Positions 44,177-53,105 are shown, numbered from the stretch's first letter. The stretch: 61,867 nucleotides of DNA from Lachnospiraceae bacterium (GCA_017622845.1 JAGAQJ010000048.1:1-61867); one strand, 5' to 3'. Translations and numbers: made by a program. Notes: generated from the letters alone by a model not told the origin.

Positions 44177-45109
44177 ATGAATACTTTAAATGACTATATT
44201 ACAGAATATCTTGAATATTGTGAGTACCGAAAACGCTTAGATTCCAAGACTCTAAAAGCTTATAAAACAGATTTAAAACAATACAATACATATTCCTGTG
44301 ATTTGCATGAATGCTTATCAAGGAATACGGTAGATATCTTTATTACCGAACTGCATAAGCAATACAAACCTAAAACTGTTAAGAGAAAAATTGCAAGTCT
44401 AAAAGCTTTTTTTCATTACATGGAATATAAGGATTTGCTGGAGGAAAACCCTTTCACCAAACTGGATGTACATTTTCGAGAAGCAAAGCTTCTCCCTAAG
44501 ACGATTCCTTTTCACTCCATACAAAAGTTTTTATCGGTGCTTTATGAGCAGAAAAAACAGGCAGCATCCGAATATCAGCTCCGCTGCAGTATCCGGGATA
44601 TTGCCGTTATTGAACTGCTTTTTGCTACAGGCATGCGCATATCTGAACTATGCTCCCTGAAACCATCGGATATCGACTTAGAAAGTAATACTGTATTGAT
44701 TTACGGAAAAGGGGCAAAGGAAAGAATCTTACAAATCGGAAATCCGGAGGTGATTTCTGCCTTAATTTTATACCAGGACACCTTTAAAGAAGACATCAAT
44801 GCCTGCGGATATTTTTTTGTAAATAAGCTAAAACACAAATTATCTGACCAGTCTGTCCGTTTTATGATAAACCGATACGCAGAGCTTGCCGGTATTGAGC
44901 AGCATCTTACACCCCATATGTTCCGGCACTCCTTTGCTACGCTTCTCCTGGAACAGGATGTAGATATACGTTATATTCAGAAAATGCTCGGACATAGCTC
45001 GATTAGTACAACGGAAATTTATACGCATGTATCGAATAATAAGCAGAAGGATATTCTTGTAAATAAGCACCCCCGGAACCTGATGACCCCAATGAAGGAT
45101 AATATATGA
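44177..45109 (+). CDS. Tyrosine recombinase (Xer/phage integrase type)
   Basis: A 310-residue protein with an N-terminal core-binding domain (about 1-95) and a catalytic domain with all expected residues: Arg in ATGMRISELCSL, Lys in GKGAKERI, HMFRHSFATLLLE (His and Arg), GHSSISTTEIYTH (His and the nucleophile Tyr). GGAGAG lies nine bases before the ATG at 44177. The stop codon and last codons lie within a 24-bp sequence repeated in inverse orientation at 50558-50581. This is the arrangement of an invertase next to the DNA it flips. Confidence 0.93.
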   Translation: MNTLNDYITEYLEYCEYRKRLDSKTLKAYKTDLKQYNTYSCDLHECLSRNTVDIFITELHKQYKPKTVKRKIASLKAFFHYMEYKDLLEENPFTKLDVHFREAKLLPKTIPFHSIQKFLSVLYEQKKQAASEYQLRCSIRDIAVIELLFATGMRISELCSLKPSDIDLESNTVLIYGKGAKERILQIGNPEVISALILYQDTFKEDINACGYFFVNKLKHKLSDQSVRFMINRYAELAGIEQHLTPHMFRHSFATLLLEQDVDIRYIQKMLGHSSISTTEIYTHVSNNKQKDILVNKHPRNLMTPMKDNI

Positions 45110-45114
45110 TTATC
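45091..45114 (+). repeat. 24-bp inverted repeat, left copy (putative inversion site)
   Basis: Perfectly matches the complement of 50558-50581; flanking bases differ on both sides. It contains a core of GATAAT, a 5-bp centre ATATG and ATTATC, the symmetric arms expected of a tyrosine recombinase crossover site. It overlaps the last codons and the stop codon of the recombinase, so inversion would leave that gene intact. Confidence 0.88.
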
Positions 45115-45116
45115 CT

Positions 45117-46346
45117 CTACTCATTTACTAAGCTCCCATCCTTAGACAGAATAATTTTTTTCCCTTCCCACGTTTCAAAAAGGATATTTCCGTCAGAGAG
45201 TTCTTGATAATTCCGATAATTTAAGGGAATTTTTCCTGCCCCACGCGGAGCATTTAAAACATAAGTAGGAATTGCTAAACCGGAGGTATTTCCTCTTAGA
45301 TGTTTCATTATATCTAGTCCTGTTTGAATAGATGTTCGAAAATGGGTAGTCCCTATTATATTTTTTGCATGAAAAATGTAATAAGGTCGGATACGAATTT
45401 TTAATAAGTTTTGATTTAGCAGCTGAACGACATATTTGTCATCATTTATACCGTTTAGCAATACCATTTGATTTCCAAGTACAAAGCCGTTATCCGCAAG
45501 CAGATTGCATGCATAAGTTGATTGTGGCGTAATCTCCTGTGGATGATTGAATTGCATATTGATATAAATCGGATGATATTGTTTTAATCCGTTAACTAAG
45601 TCTTCCGTGATTCGTTGTGGAACAACTACTGGCATGCGAGTTCCTATTCGTATAATTTCAACATGAGGAATGGAGCGTATTTCGGCAACAATTTTTATTA
45701 ATACATCATCTTCAAGGGTTAGTGGGTCACCTCCGGTAATAAGAACATCGCGGATTTCTGTATGCTCTTTTATGTATTGGATAGACTGCGCTATTTTATC
45801 CTGTCCGGTAACAAAATCCTGTGTACCGATATTGCGTCTCCGTTGACAGTGACGGCAATAGGAACCACAGGCATTTGTTACATTGATAATTAAACGATCG
45901 GGATATCTTCTTGTAATAGCTCCGGTCGGATTATGTCCTGCTTCATCCATAGGATCAAATTCGCCGTCAGCGGATAGCTCTTTTATGTCAGGGATAGCTA
46001 TTTTGCGAATTGGATCCTGTGGATTTTGGGGATTAATCAGCGAAATATAGTATGGGGAAATTGCCCAGCGAAAGTAAGATTCTACTTTTTTTATGCATTG
46101 AATTTCATTATCTGACAATGGTAGAATCTGTGAGAGTGTTTGAACGGAACAAATTCGGTTATTAATTTGCCAATGCCAGTTGTTCCATAAATTTTCATCC
46201 GCATGAAAAAGGTTAAGAATTTTTTCCTGCTGTTTTTTAGCTAAAATCGTTTGCAAATGGTTTGTTCCTACAGGAATATCCTTTTGGGCATTTACAAAAT
46301 TGCATGTGTAAGATTGTAATTGCATATCACGTTGTTTATTTTTCAT
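45117..46346 (-). CDS. KamA-family radical SAM aminomutase
   Basis: A 409-residue protein. The radical SAM cluster motif is CGSYCRHC (Cys about 160, 164, 167). Also GGDPLTLEDD, RIGTRMPVVVPQRI, and a PLP-binding lysine region in APRGAGKIPLNYRN. These match lysine/glutamate 2,3-aminomutases, which use SAM and PLP to move an amino group from alpha to beta. The substrate cannot be assigned. AAGGAG lies nine bases before the ATG. Only 35 bases separate its start from the divergent TIR gene. It may supply a beta-amino acid to the ATP-grasp ligase in the same invertible segment (inference). Confidence 0.9.
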   Translation of the reverse strand: MKNKQRDMQLQSYTCNFVNAQKDIPVGTNHLQTILAKKQQEKILNLFHADENLWNNWHWQINNRICSVQTLSQILPLSDNEIQCIKKVESYFRWAISPYYISLINPQNPQDPIRKIAIPDIKELSADGEFDPMDEAGHNPTGAITRRYPDRLIINVTNACGSYCRHCQRRRNIGTQDFVTGQDKIAQSIQYIKEHTEIRDVLITGGDPLTLEDDVLIKIVAEIRSIPHVEIIRIGTRMPVVVPQRITEDLVNGLKQYHPIYINMQFNHPQEITPQSTYACNLLADNGFVLGNQMVLLNGINDDKYVVQLLNQNLLKIRIRPYYIFHAKNIIGTTHFRTSIQTGLDIMKHLRGNTSGLAIPTYVLNAPRGAGKIPLNYRNYQELSDGNILFETWEGKKIILSKDGSLVNE

Positions 46347-46381
46347 TTTATTTTTCTCCTTAAGATATGAGAGGTTGGATT

Positions 46382-47161
46382 ATGTGTAAAACATTATTTG
46401 ATGTAGCTTTTTCATTTTCAGGCAAAGAAAGAGATTTTGTCAGGCAGGTAAAAGACTATTTGGAACAAAGGAGTATCTCTGTTTTTATGGACGAAGATCA
46501 TTCCATTACAATTTGGGGTAACGACCTTGAGAAAACCTTTGAATATCTGTATGGCGGTCGCGCCAAATATTACATTATATTTGTTTCGGAAAATTACATA
46601 AAAAGCCTAAACACAGTCTTCGAATTTTCTGCTATGTTAAAAAATCTTCATGAAAAAGGAACCTCCAATATTCTTCAAATTTTTTTGGACGATACAACAT
46701 TGAATTTATTACCTCCTATTGGTGCAATTAAAATTAATGATTATGACAGCCAGCGAGCTGGCGAGCTGATTGTAAAAAAAATACAAGGTGAATCGCTGGA
46801 CAAGGTTTTTCAGTATCTGATTCAGCGACTGGATGAAGAATGTAACAATAAATATTCGAATAAAATATTATGCAGTAAAAAGCAGGAAGGCATTTATTGT
46901 TTCTCAAACTCTCACAATCCAAAACGTTGTTACAGAATACAAATCCAGTATATGTGTATTAATGATTTTGAAAAAATCCTTGTATATGACAGTTTTTCAG
47001 AAACTGGAAATACTATGACATTTCCAACCGGCGAAGTATACAAAGATAATGGCAAAATGTTATTTTTAAATTACGGTTTTTGTTGTGACAACTATCAATT
47101 CGAAATAACGTCAAAGCAATTGCTACAGCTTATAAATGAAAAAATTATACAAATAAAATGA
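46382..47161 (+). CDS. TIR-domain protein
   Basis: A 259-residue protein. An N-terminal TIR domain (about 1-135) starts LFDVAFSFSGKERDFVRQVKDYL and contains a DEDHSITIWGNDL loop, YYIIFVSENYIKS and the candidate catalytic Glu in NTVFEFSAM (about residue 81). Bacterial TIR domains split NAD or make cyclic ADP-ribose-type signals in phage defence. The C-terminal half is not recognised. The start at 46382 has GAGAGG upstream; a frame starting five codons earlier is less likely. The gene is coupled to the STAND-like gene downstream (8-base gap), whose ribosome binding site GAGG overlaps this stop codon. Confidence 0.82.
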   Translation: MCKTLFDVAFSFSGKERDFVRQVKDYLEQRSISVFMDEDHSITIWGNDLEKTFEYLYGGRAKYYIIFVSENYIKSLNTVFEFSAMLKNLHEKGTSNILQIFLDDTTLNLLPPIGAIKINDYDSQRAGELIVKKIQGESLDKVFQYLIQRLDEECNNKYSNKILCSKKQEGIYCFSNSHNPKRCYRIQIQYMCINDFEKILVYDSFSETGNTMTFPTGEVYKDNGKMLFLNYGFCCDNYQFEITSKQLLQLINEKIIQIK

Positions 47162-47169
47162 GGTGCAGA

Positions 47170-49563
47170 ATGGTGTTTTCAAATCAGAAAAGCTGTCAAA
47201 CAAAGTTAACAAATTTTTATGAAAACTGTACTACAACAACTATGGTATTAGTCCAAGGACATAAAGGAACAGGAAAATCTGCCGCTATATTAAATTTTTT
47301 AAAAAAGAAAGAGAACATTATTACTTTTCATTCCACTGGTTTTGAACAATCTAAGCTGCAGGTAATTGAAAATGCTTTAAGAAACTATGCCAGAAACAAT
47401 TTGGACAATCATAATCACTTTGAAGATGACGGATTAACATATGATGAAAAGCTCATCAGATGGATGCTTAAAGTTGCAAGTGAAAATGACATTATTTTTT
47501 ATTTTGAAAACATAAATAAATGGAATTTAGCTTTGTTGTCATTTGTACAGCATTTTCTTGATTTACTTACAGGAGAATATACATTTCATAAAACATTTCT
47601 TATTTTCAAATTAGATAATGACGATGATGAATATCTGAAAATGCAGGACGACTTTCGAGAATTTTTTGCTGCAATTCCAGATTTGAAATTTATTAATTTT
47701 AAGAAAATCCCAAACCCAGAGTTAAGGGATTATTTACCTGTATTGCTGGGAGGCGAACAGAAAATAAGCCAGAAGCAAATTAACTGTATTGTTGAAGCTG
47801 CATCAGGTAATATTGCATTACTCAGACTGATTATTATTTATCTGCAGCAGGCAGAATATCTCATGTGTGATGATAACAATGTATGGACATGCCGCGAAAT
47901 TTCTGCCAGAGTGTTACTGGAAGCAGTAAAAAACCATATCCAACGCCGATATAGTAAATTAGAGCAAACTCTTAAAGATACCTTAAAAATTTCTACTCTT
48001 TTGGGAATAGAAATCAATCCTGATATTCTGGAAGAATCATTTCAATTAATTAACGCCCAGGATAATCTGGAATTAATTGAAAAGCTTTCAAATCTGTTAA
48101 TTAAATCTCAGGAGACCGACCAATATAAATTTGAAAATACGGAAGTATATTATTATATCAAAAATAAATTATCCAATGATGAAAAATTGCGCTGGTGTCA
48201 AACTCTATTAAAATATTATCAGGCTCAGCGTAAAGAATTATCGGGCTCAAAAAAACATTCCATATACACAGATTATGATTTGAATGCTCTCGAAATCTCA
48301 ATGATGGAGGTCAGTTCCATAGGTGGGTGCTTTGAAGAATCTTTGCAAATACTGATGTCCTTAAGCACACGCTGTATCAATATTCTTAATTTTGAACAGG
48401 CACTGGAACTTTTGGAAAAATACAAATTTGTTTATAATATCATCAATATTGATCGTTCTATACAGTGCACTTTTCTTACTCAAAAAGCATATTGTATGGA
48501 ATCATTGGGGCAATACGAAAATGCAAAAAAGGTATATGAGGAATGTATCGAAAAATATAGCAATAAGTTTTTAACCTTTTTTGAAGAGTATTATCAATAT
48601 AAAATTGCATATTGTACATATTACATGAGCGATGTAAATGCTGCTTTCTCGCTGGCTGACAATGTATATCAAAGGTTAAGCGCGAATAGACAGACACATT
48701 TATTATATTTCCAGACTGCTTCTCTTCTTGCCACTCTTTACAAAGAAAAAGGCGATTATGACAATGCCCTGGCTTTTTTTAACAACACGTTGCAATGCTG
48801 TATAAAAAATGGATATGAAGAGGAATACTATGTTCAACTCAGGAAATCCTGTCTTGTTATAGAAATGGAAATGGCCATTCCCATGCTCCGGAAAAGCGTA
48901 GATTACTTTCAGGAAAAGCAAAATATTAAAGAACTTGCCAAAGCGTGCCATAACCTTGGAAGTAATTATCTTTATACAAACGAAAAAAATCAAGCTTTTG
49001 AAATGCTTAACAATGCCCTTAAAAATTTTAAATCATTTGGTAGTAATGATGTCGTGGTGCCAATCAATAACTTAGGTATTTGGTATGCCATGTATGAAGA
49101 TAATATCGCTGAAGCCTTGAAACTTTTTCAGCAGGCCCTTACGTATAAGCTTAATAGTTATAAGCAACTAACTATCTTATCTAATGTTGCAATATGCTAT
49201 TTGATTCAGCAGGATTACGACAACTTTCGGGAAATTTTGCGTCAAATTGAGGGTAATTCAGGAATATCTGTCAATAAAGCTATCCCTTACTACCAAACAG
49301 TATCGGATTTATTAAAAGCGTTAGCTGATTATCATTATGGCAATCTGCCTGCTGCCGCCAATGGTTTTATAAAAATATTGAATAATCGGGTTACTAACCG
49401 CCAGCGATTTTTGTTATCGAATTTCATAACTGATATAAATCAGATAACTCCTGTTATGGTTCCGACTGAAATAACAGAGTGGAAAAATATTGCGCCCAAT
49501 TATTTATTTCAGCTATATTATCAAAGAAGAATAATGTTTCGTACACTGCGTTTTGTTGAGTGA
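47170..49563 (+). CDS. STAND-like P-loop ATPase with TPR-type repeats
   Basis: About 797 residues. Walker A GHKGTGKSA near residue 30, a Walker B-like IIFYFENINK near 110, and helical modules of AAA/STAND type to about 360. The rest (about 400-797) is a long helical array with TPR signatures, for example LGQYENAKKVYEECIEKY, KGDYDNALAFFNNTLQCC and ACHNLGSNYLYTNEKNQAFEML. STAND ATPases with repeat arrays act as sensors that oligomerise after target recognition. Here the effector could be the TIR protein encoded just upstream (inference). ATG 47170 has GAGG six bases before; an ATG at 47158 overlapping the TIR stop is the alternative. Confidence 0.82.
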   Translation: MVFSNQKSCQTKLTNFYENCTTTTMVLVQGHKGTGKSAAILNFLKKKENIITFHSTGFEQSKLQVIENALRNYARNNLDNHNHFEDDGLTYDEKLIRWMLKVASENDIIFYFENINKWNLALLSFVQHFLDLLTGEYTFHKTFLIFKLDNDDDEYLKMQDDFREFFAAIPDLKFINFKKIPNPELRDYLPVLLGGEQKISQKQINCIVEAASGNIALLRLIIIYLQQAEYLMCDDNNVWTCREISARVLLEAVKNHIQRRYSKLEQTLKDTLKISTLLGIEINPDILEESFQLINAQDNLELIEKLSNLLIKSQETDQYKFENTEVYYYIKNKLSNDEKLRWCQTLLKYYQAQRKELSGSKKHSIYTDYDLNALEISMMEVSSIGGCFEESLQILMSLSTRCINILNFEQALELLEKYKFVYNIINIDRSIQCTFLTQKAYCMESLGQYENAKKVYEECIEKYSNKFLTFFEEYYQYKIAYCTYYMSDVNAAFSLADNVYQRLSANRQTHLLYFQTASLLATLYKEKGDYDNALAFFNNTLQCCIKNGYEEEYYVQLRKSCLVIEMEMAIPMLRKSVDYFQEKQNIKELAKACHNLGSNYLYTNEKNQAFEMLNNALKNFKSFGSNDVVVPINNLGIWYAMYEDNIAEALKLFQQALTYKLNSYKQLTILSNVAICYLIQQDYDNFREILRQIEGNSGISVNKAIPYYQTVSDLLKALADYHYGNLPAAANGFIKILNNRVTNRQRFLLSNFITDINQITPVMVPTEITEWKNIAPNYLFQLYYQRRIMFRTLRFVE

Positions 49564-50529
49564 TTATTTTTGGCGTTTCATGGCACTTGCTACTATTCTA
49601 TCTAATATCGTGCTGCTGCTGATATCTGACAGTTTACAGCATGTATGAAAAGAACCGCCTGGTTGTAAGGATGGTAGTGGTGCCATTTCCAAAAAGAAAA
49701 TCTCGTTTTCGGATGTGAGTCGGAAATCTGCCCTGCCAAAATCATTACATTCTAAATAGCGAAAAAGCGTTTCGGCATATGTGCCTAATTGGTGCGCAAC
49801 ATCTTCCGGAATATCAGCCAATTTTTTGCTTACCATATGAGTATGTTTTAACTTTGCATCATACAATGCAACAGGACTTCCATCCGGCATAGTTGTCTCT
49901 AAAATATTTACTGCATGTACGCCGTTTTCATCAGCCAATAACGGAACCTGTATTTCTCTTCCTCTGATATATTTTTCACACAATACGGGTTCGTGGTATT
50001 CCGTTAACAGATGCTTAATTGCTTTTTCTGCTTCTGCCATATTTTTAGCCAAATACACACCCATGCTGCTTCCTTCTGCTCTCGGCTTTAATACAACTGG
50101 AAAAGGAAATGGAAAATCAGCCGGAAAATCCGTTTCACTGGAAATTTCTATGTACATTGGTGTGGGGATATTTAAGTATGTCGCTGTTAATTTTGTTTGA
50201 AGCTTGTCCAGACAAAGAGAGCATCCATACGCATCTGAACCGGTAAAGGGGATACCAAATGCTTCCAATAACGCAGCCATTAATCCCTCCCTGTTGCGTC
50301 CTTTAAATCCCCATGACATATTGAAAACTAAATCAGGGGCCTTATTCCCATTACATAAATATTGGATAACCTGATTACAGTTTCCGAGTAAGAAGACGGA
50401 ATGCCCCATTTCTTCTAAAGTGTTTTTCAAAAAACTTACTTCTGACGCAGATATAAAATCGCAATGCTGCACATCAAAATCTTCGAAACCATATTCGTTT
50501 TGTATATCATAGGTAAGTCCTATTCTCAT
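49564..50529 (-). CDS. ATP-grasp ligase, D-Ala-D-Ala ligase-like
   Basis: A 321-residue protein. The N-terminal pre-ATP domain leads to VFNMSWGFKGRNREGLMAALLEAFGIPFTGSDAY (family HGxxGEDG region altered). Then come PVVLKPRAEGSSMGVYL, KYIRGREIQVPLL and a C-terminal metal site in FGRADFRL with EIFFLEMAPLPSL. Similar to D-alanine-D-alanine ligases, but the missing canonical HG(P/C)xGED suggests another amino substrate. Convergent with the STAND gene with no gap. In the same segment as KamA; joining of a beta-amino acid to a second amino acid is plausible (inference). Confidence 0.85.
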   Translation of the reverse strand: MRIGLTYDIQNEYGFEDFDVQHCDFISASEVSFLKNTLEEMGHSVFLLGNCNQVIQYLCNGNKAPDLVFNMSWGFKGRNREGLMAALLEAFGIPFTGSDAYGCSLCLDKLQTKLTATYLNIPTPMYIEISSETDFPADFPFPFPVVLKPRAEGSSMGVYLAKNMAEAEKAIKHLLTEYHEPVLCEKYIRGREIQVPLLADENGVHAVNILETTMPDGSPVALYDAKLKHTHMVSKKLADIPEDVAHQLGTYAETLFRYLECNDFGRADFRLTSENEIFFLEMAPLPSLQPGGSFHTCCKLSDISSSTILDRIVASAMKRQK

Positions 50530-50557
50530 AATTTAATTATATCCCCCTTTATTTACC

Positions 50558-50581
50558 GATAATCATATATTATCCTTCATT
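50558..50581 (-). repeat. 24-bp inverted repeat, right copy (putative inversion site)
   Basis: The exact reverse complement of 45091-45114, in the gap between the ATP-grasp gene (start 50529) and the TIR-SLOG gene (end 50671). A TATAAT-like sequence follows on the minus strand directly before the ATP-grasp start, so the junction may matter for its expression. Confidence 0.88.
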
Positions 50582-50670
50582 AATTTTCCATCTATTCCAC
50601 ATAAACCCTATTGCTGCACCTCTCAACCAATTCCATCGCTAAAGAATAAATCCACAATCCTTATCCTTTA

Positions 50671-52509
50671 TCATTCTATTTCATTGAGTAAACGTCTAAT
50701 CATCAGCCTATGATTCACATTGTAGAATAAGTTTTCATTTAATCCCTTATCCCAAGAGTTTAAATCAGACCAATTATTATTTGTTATCTTTTCATATGCA
50801 TACTCACTGGAACGTCCGCCTACTGTACCAACTAAAGCAACTGGAATATTGACACTTCTTGCCAGCTCAATCTCTGTATCTACGCCTTGCTGACCTTTAT
50901 CTTTTTTTATTTTTCCTCCCAGACAAATTAACAACTCGCTTTTTTCCCTGCATATCATTCTTTCACGCATCTCCTGCAATCCATCAGATAACACAAGCGT
51001 ACACTTTTCTTCAAGTTCCCTCAAATCATATTCCCCGATATATGCCCTATCCATATGCATCTCAATGGAATATTTTACATCAGAAGAATATAATTTTCCT
51101 ATGTCAAATATAAGTTTTTGAAAAGTCGGATGTGCGCCGAAAACCAAAATATATCCATTTTTAATTATTTCGCGGGCATATATTGAGACTGCTTCTAATA
51201 ATGAATTTTTGTAAATTTCATCATAATCCGGAAATGCTCCTGAAAGAATAATTCTCTTATTACGTTTGGGTCTCTTAATGCCTGATACATTTTCAAGGTT
51301 CATAATGTAATCATCAAAGTTTTCTTCTATTACCTTAATATCTCCAATCGGCTTTTCTCTTTGTCCGTGATTAGAAAGCAGAAATATTCTATCGCTTTTT
51401 TCATATGTTTCTTCTTTTTTTACTTTTTGAATAAGCTTTTCTATGTCTTCCTTTTGGGGTGTCCTTCCAAAGCATTGTATATAATGTCTTCTGAGCCCCT
51501 TATCATATATATCTTTTGTATTCTCTACATATTCTACCTCATATGCCAATGCAGCCTTCTTATCCCCAATTAATTTAATCTTATCCGCATCACTCAAATC
51601 CCTCAAATATTCAATATACGAATATACTTGATTAGAAGAATTCATAATAAGCTGAAAACATTTTTCTTCTATCTCATCCACAATTTCGCTCAATCTATCC
51701 TGGCAATCAAACTCTTCACTACCATAGCTAAGCATAGGGTGTTCCCCCGGATGGATTTCCATGCTTGAGTAAGATGCATTATCAATTTGAATCCACAAAA
51801 TAGGAATATCATAAATCAGTGCATAGCATAATTCTTTCATAATATATGATGAATTCTGCGCTTCCTCTGTTTGTAAAAATATCAGCACATCACTCATCGC
51901 TAAATTTTTATCGATTTCTTTTTGTGCATCATCTCCTACTTCAACATTCACAACATCCCGATACACATTTCTTTCTCTTGTTAAATTTCTCAATTCATCC
52001 GCAAGCTTTGCAGCGATGTGTTCTCCATCACTACGCCGATGACTGATAAAATATAAAACTTCATCCCGGTATAATGGCGATAATGTCTGTGCGACAATTT
52101 TTCTGGCAAAAATCTGTGCAATCGCCCTCATATTGTTCTTCATTGGATTTCTATTTTCATGCCGGCATGACACATCGAAACTCTGTTTATCTGTTACCGG
52201 CTCCGGCGGACGCCTGCATTCCGGATTTCTTTCCATGGCTATTGCCCATACCCTGCTCTGAGCATCATTATATTTTTTTATCAGCCTAAGAAACTTATTC
52301 TCATACCTGCCATCTTCTGCATTAAAAAACACAAAAATGTCATTCGTATCAGCATTGCCTGCTAATAAGTGGTCAACTTGAAAAAAAGATGAAATATATG
52401 ATATATTGGTTACATATGTATTCAAGATTTCACAACACGATTTGAAAAATAAATTCGCATTATCCATTTTTTTCATTGTCAAATTGGGCGCACAAAAAAT
52501 TATCTCCAT
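50671..52509 (-). CDS. TIR-SLOG fusion protein
   Basis: A 612-residue soluble protein. Residues 1-140 resemble an additional alpha/beta domain (NDIFVFFNAEDGRYENKFL). A TIR domain spans about 149-245: VLYFISHRRSDGEHIAAKLADEL, DVVNVEVGDD, SDVLIFLQTEEAQNSSYIMKELCYAL, with the catalytic Glu at about 226. The C-terminal part (about 418-580) is Rossmann-like and fits the SLOG group: RIILSGAFPDYDEIYK, GYILVFGAHPTFQKLIFDIG, SELLICLGGKIKKDKG, VPVALVGTVGG-like IPVALVGTVGGRSSE. SLOG domains bind nucleotide signals such as cyclic ADP-ribose isomers in Thoeris. Here signal producer and sensor may sit in one chain (inference). It lies outside the right inverted repeat. Confidence 0.8.
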   Translation of the reverse strand: MEIIFCAPNLTMKKMDNANLFFKSCCEILNTYVTNISYISSFFQVDHLLAGNADTNDIFVFFNAEDGRYENKFLRLIKKYNDAQSRVWAIAMERNPECRRPPEPVTDKQSFDVSCRHENRNPMKNNMRAIAQIFARKIVAQTLSPLYRDEVLYFISHRRSDGEHIAAKLADELRNLTRERNVYRDVVNVEVGDDAQKEIDKNLAMSDVLIFLQTEEAQNSSYIMKELCYALIYDIPILWIQIDNASYSSMEIHPGEHPMLSYGSEEFDCQDRLSEIVDEIEEKCFQLIMNSSNQVYSYIEYLRDLSDADKIKLIGDKKAALAYEVEYVENTKDIYDKGLRRHYIQCFGRTPQKEDIEKLIQKVKKEETYEKSDRIFLLSNHGQREKPIGDIKVIEENFDDYIMNLENVSGIKRPKRNKRIILSGAFPDYDEIYKNSLLEAVSIYAREIIKNGYILVFGAHPTFQKLIFDIGKLYSSDVKYSIEMHMDRAYIGEYDLRELEEKCTLVLSDGLQEMRERMICREKSELLICLGGKIKKDKGQQGVDTEIELARSVNIPVALVGTVGGRSSEYAYEKITNNNWSDLNSWDKGLNENLFYNVNHRLMIRRLLNEIE

Positions 52510-52827
52510 TAATTTCCTCCATAATGAATAAATATACCATTTTTTCTGCTATTTTCAACCAGCTAAATTATGTCCATGTTCAGTCAATCTTCCTCCCTGG
52601 CTCCTTGTAAAATCAACTACGATTCTTTTGCCAATTTCTGCTGCTGTTTTTATTTCCCAATCTGCATTATCACTTTTACTGTATCTTTTCCAATGAGGAC
52701 AATCGCTGTTCTATTTTATCAGTGTCATTACCTTGCTGCAGTCAAAAATATTTTTCGTTTCATCTGACATCTATATATTCTCGCCTTTCATCATTTTCTT
52801 ATATTATATCGCTACTACGCTTGTATT
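52510..52827. other. Intergenic region, no gene recognised
   Basis: AT-rich, without a convincing reading frame or RNA. It separates the TIR-SLOG gene from the GIY-YIG remnant. Confidence 0.4.
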
Positions 52828-53105
52828 TCAATATATTCTCCCATTATTTACCAATTTTTTGTAACAGTTCAGCCATTTCCAGCCTTCCTTAATCGGCAAT
52901 ATTCCATTATGCTTTTTAAATCTTTCTGCCAAATCTCCCACGAAACCAATATACAATATTGCCTCCGCATAATAATCCCAAAACAATAGATTCTTGCTGA
53001 AGCCCAACCATGATTATCCTTCGGCGAACATAAATCATCAATTGCATTTACCATTTCCGTAGCTTCTTCTTTTCTATAAGCATCTATAATAACAGTTCCA
53101 AACAT
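52828..53105 (-). pseudogene. GIY-YIG nuclease-like gene with frameshift
   Basis: The first frame reads to SARIYCF, the second continues FWDYYAEAILYIGFVGDLAERF, ending at a TGA at 52828-52830. Joining both by one extra T in the run near 52980 gives a normal GIY-YIG core (RIY in place of GIY, then YIG). The end of the gene contains the 14-base end of the dispersed palindromic repeat (52861-52874). Probably inactive, unless the frameshift is a sequencing error. Confidence 0.65.

Noticed and set aside
47158-47161. ATGA overlap of the TIR stop and the STAND start
   Set aside because: An ATG at 47170 has GAGG at proper distance, whereas the one at 47158 has no ribosome binding site.
52869-53105. 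Intact 78-residue protein in the first frame
   Set aside because: The second frame carries a clear YIG motif and better protein character, so a frameshifted GIY-YIG gene is more likely.
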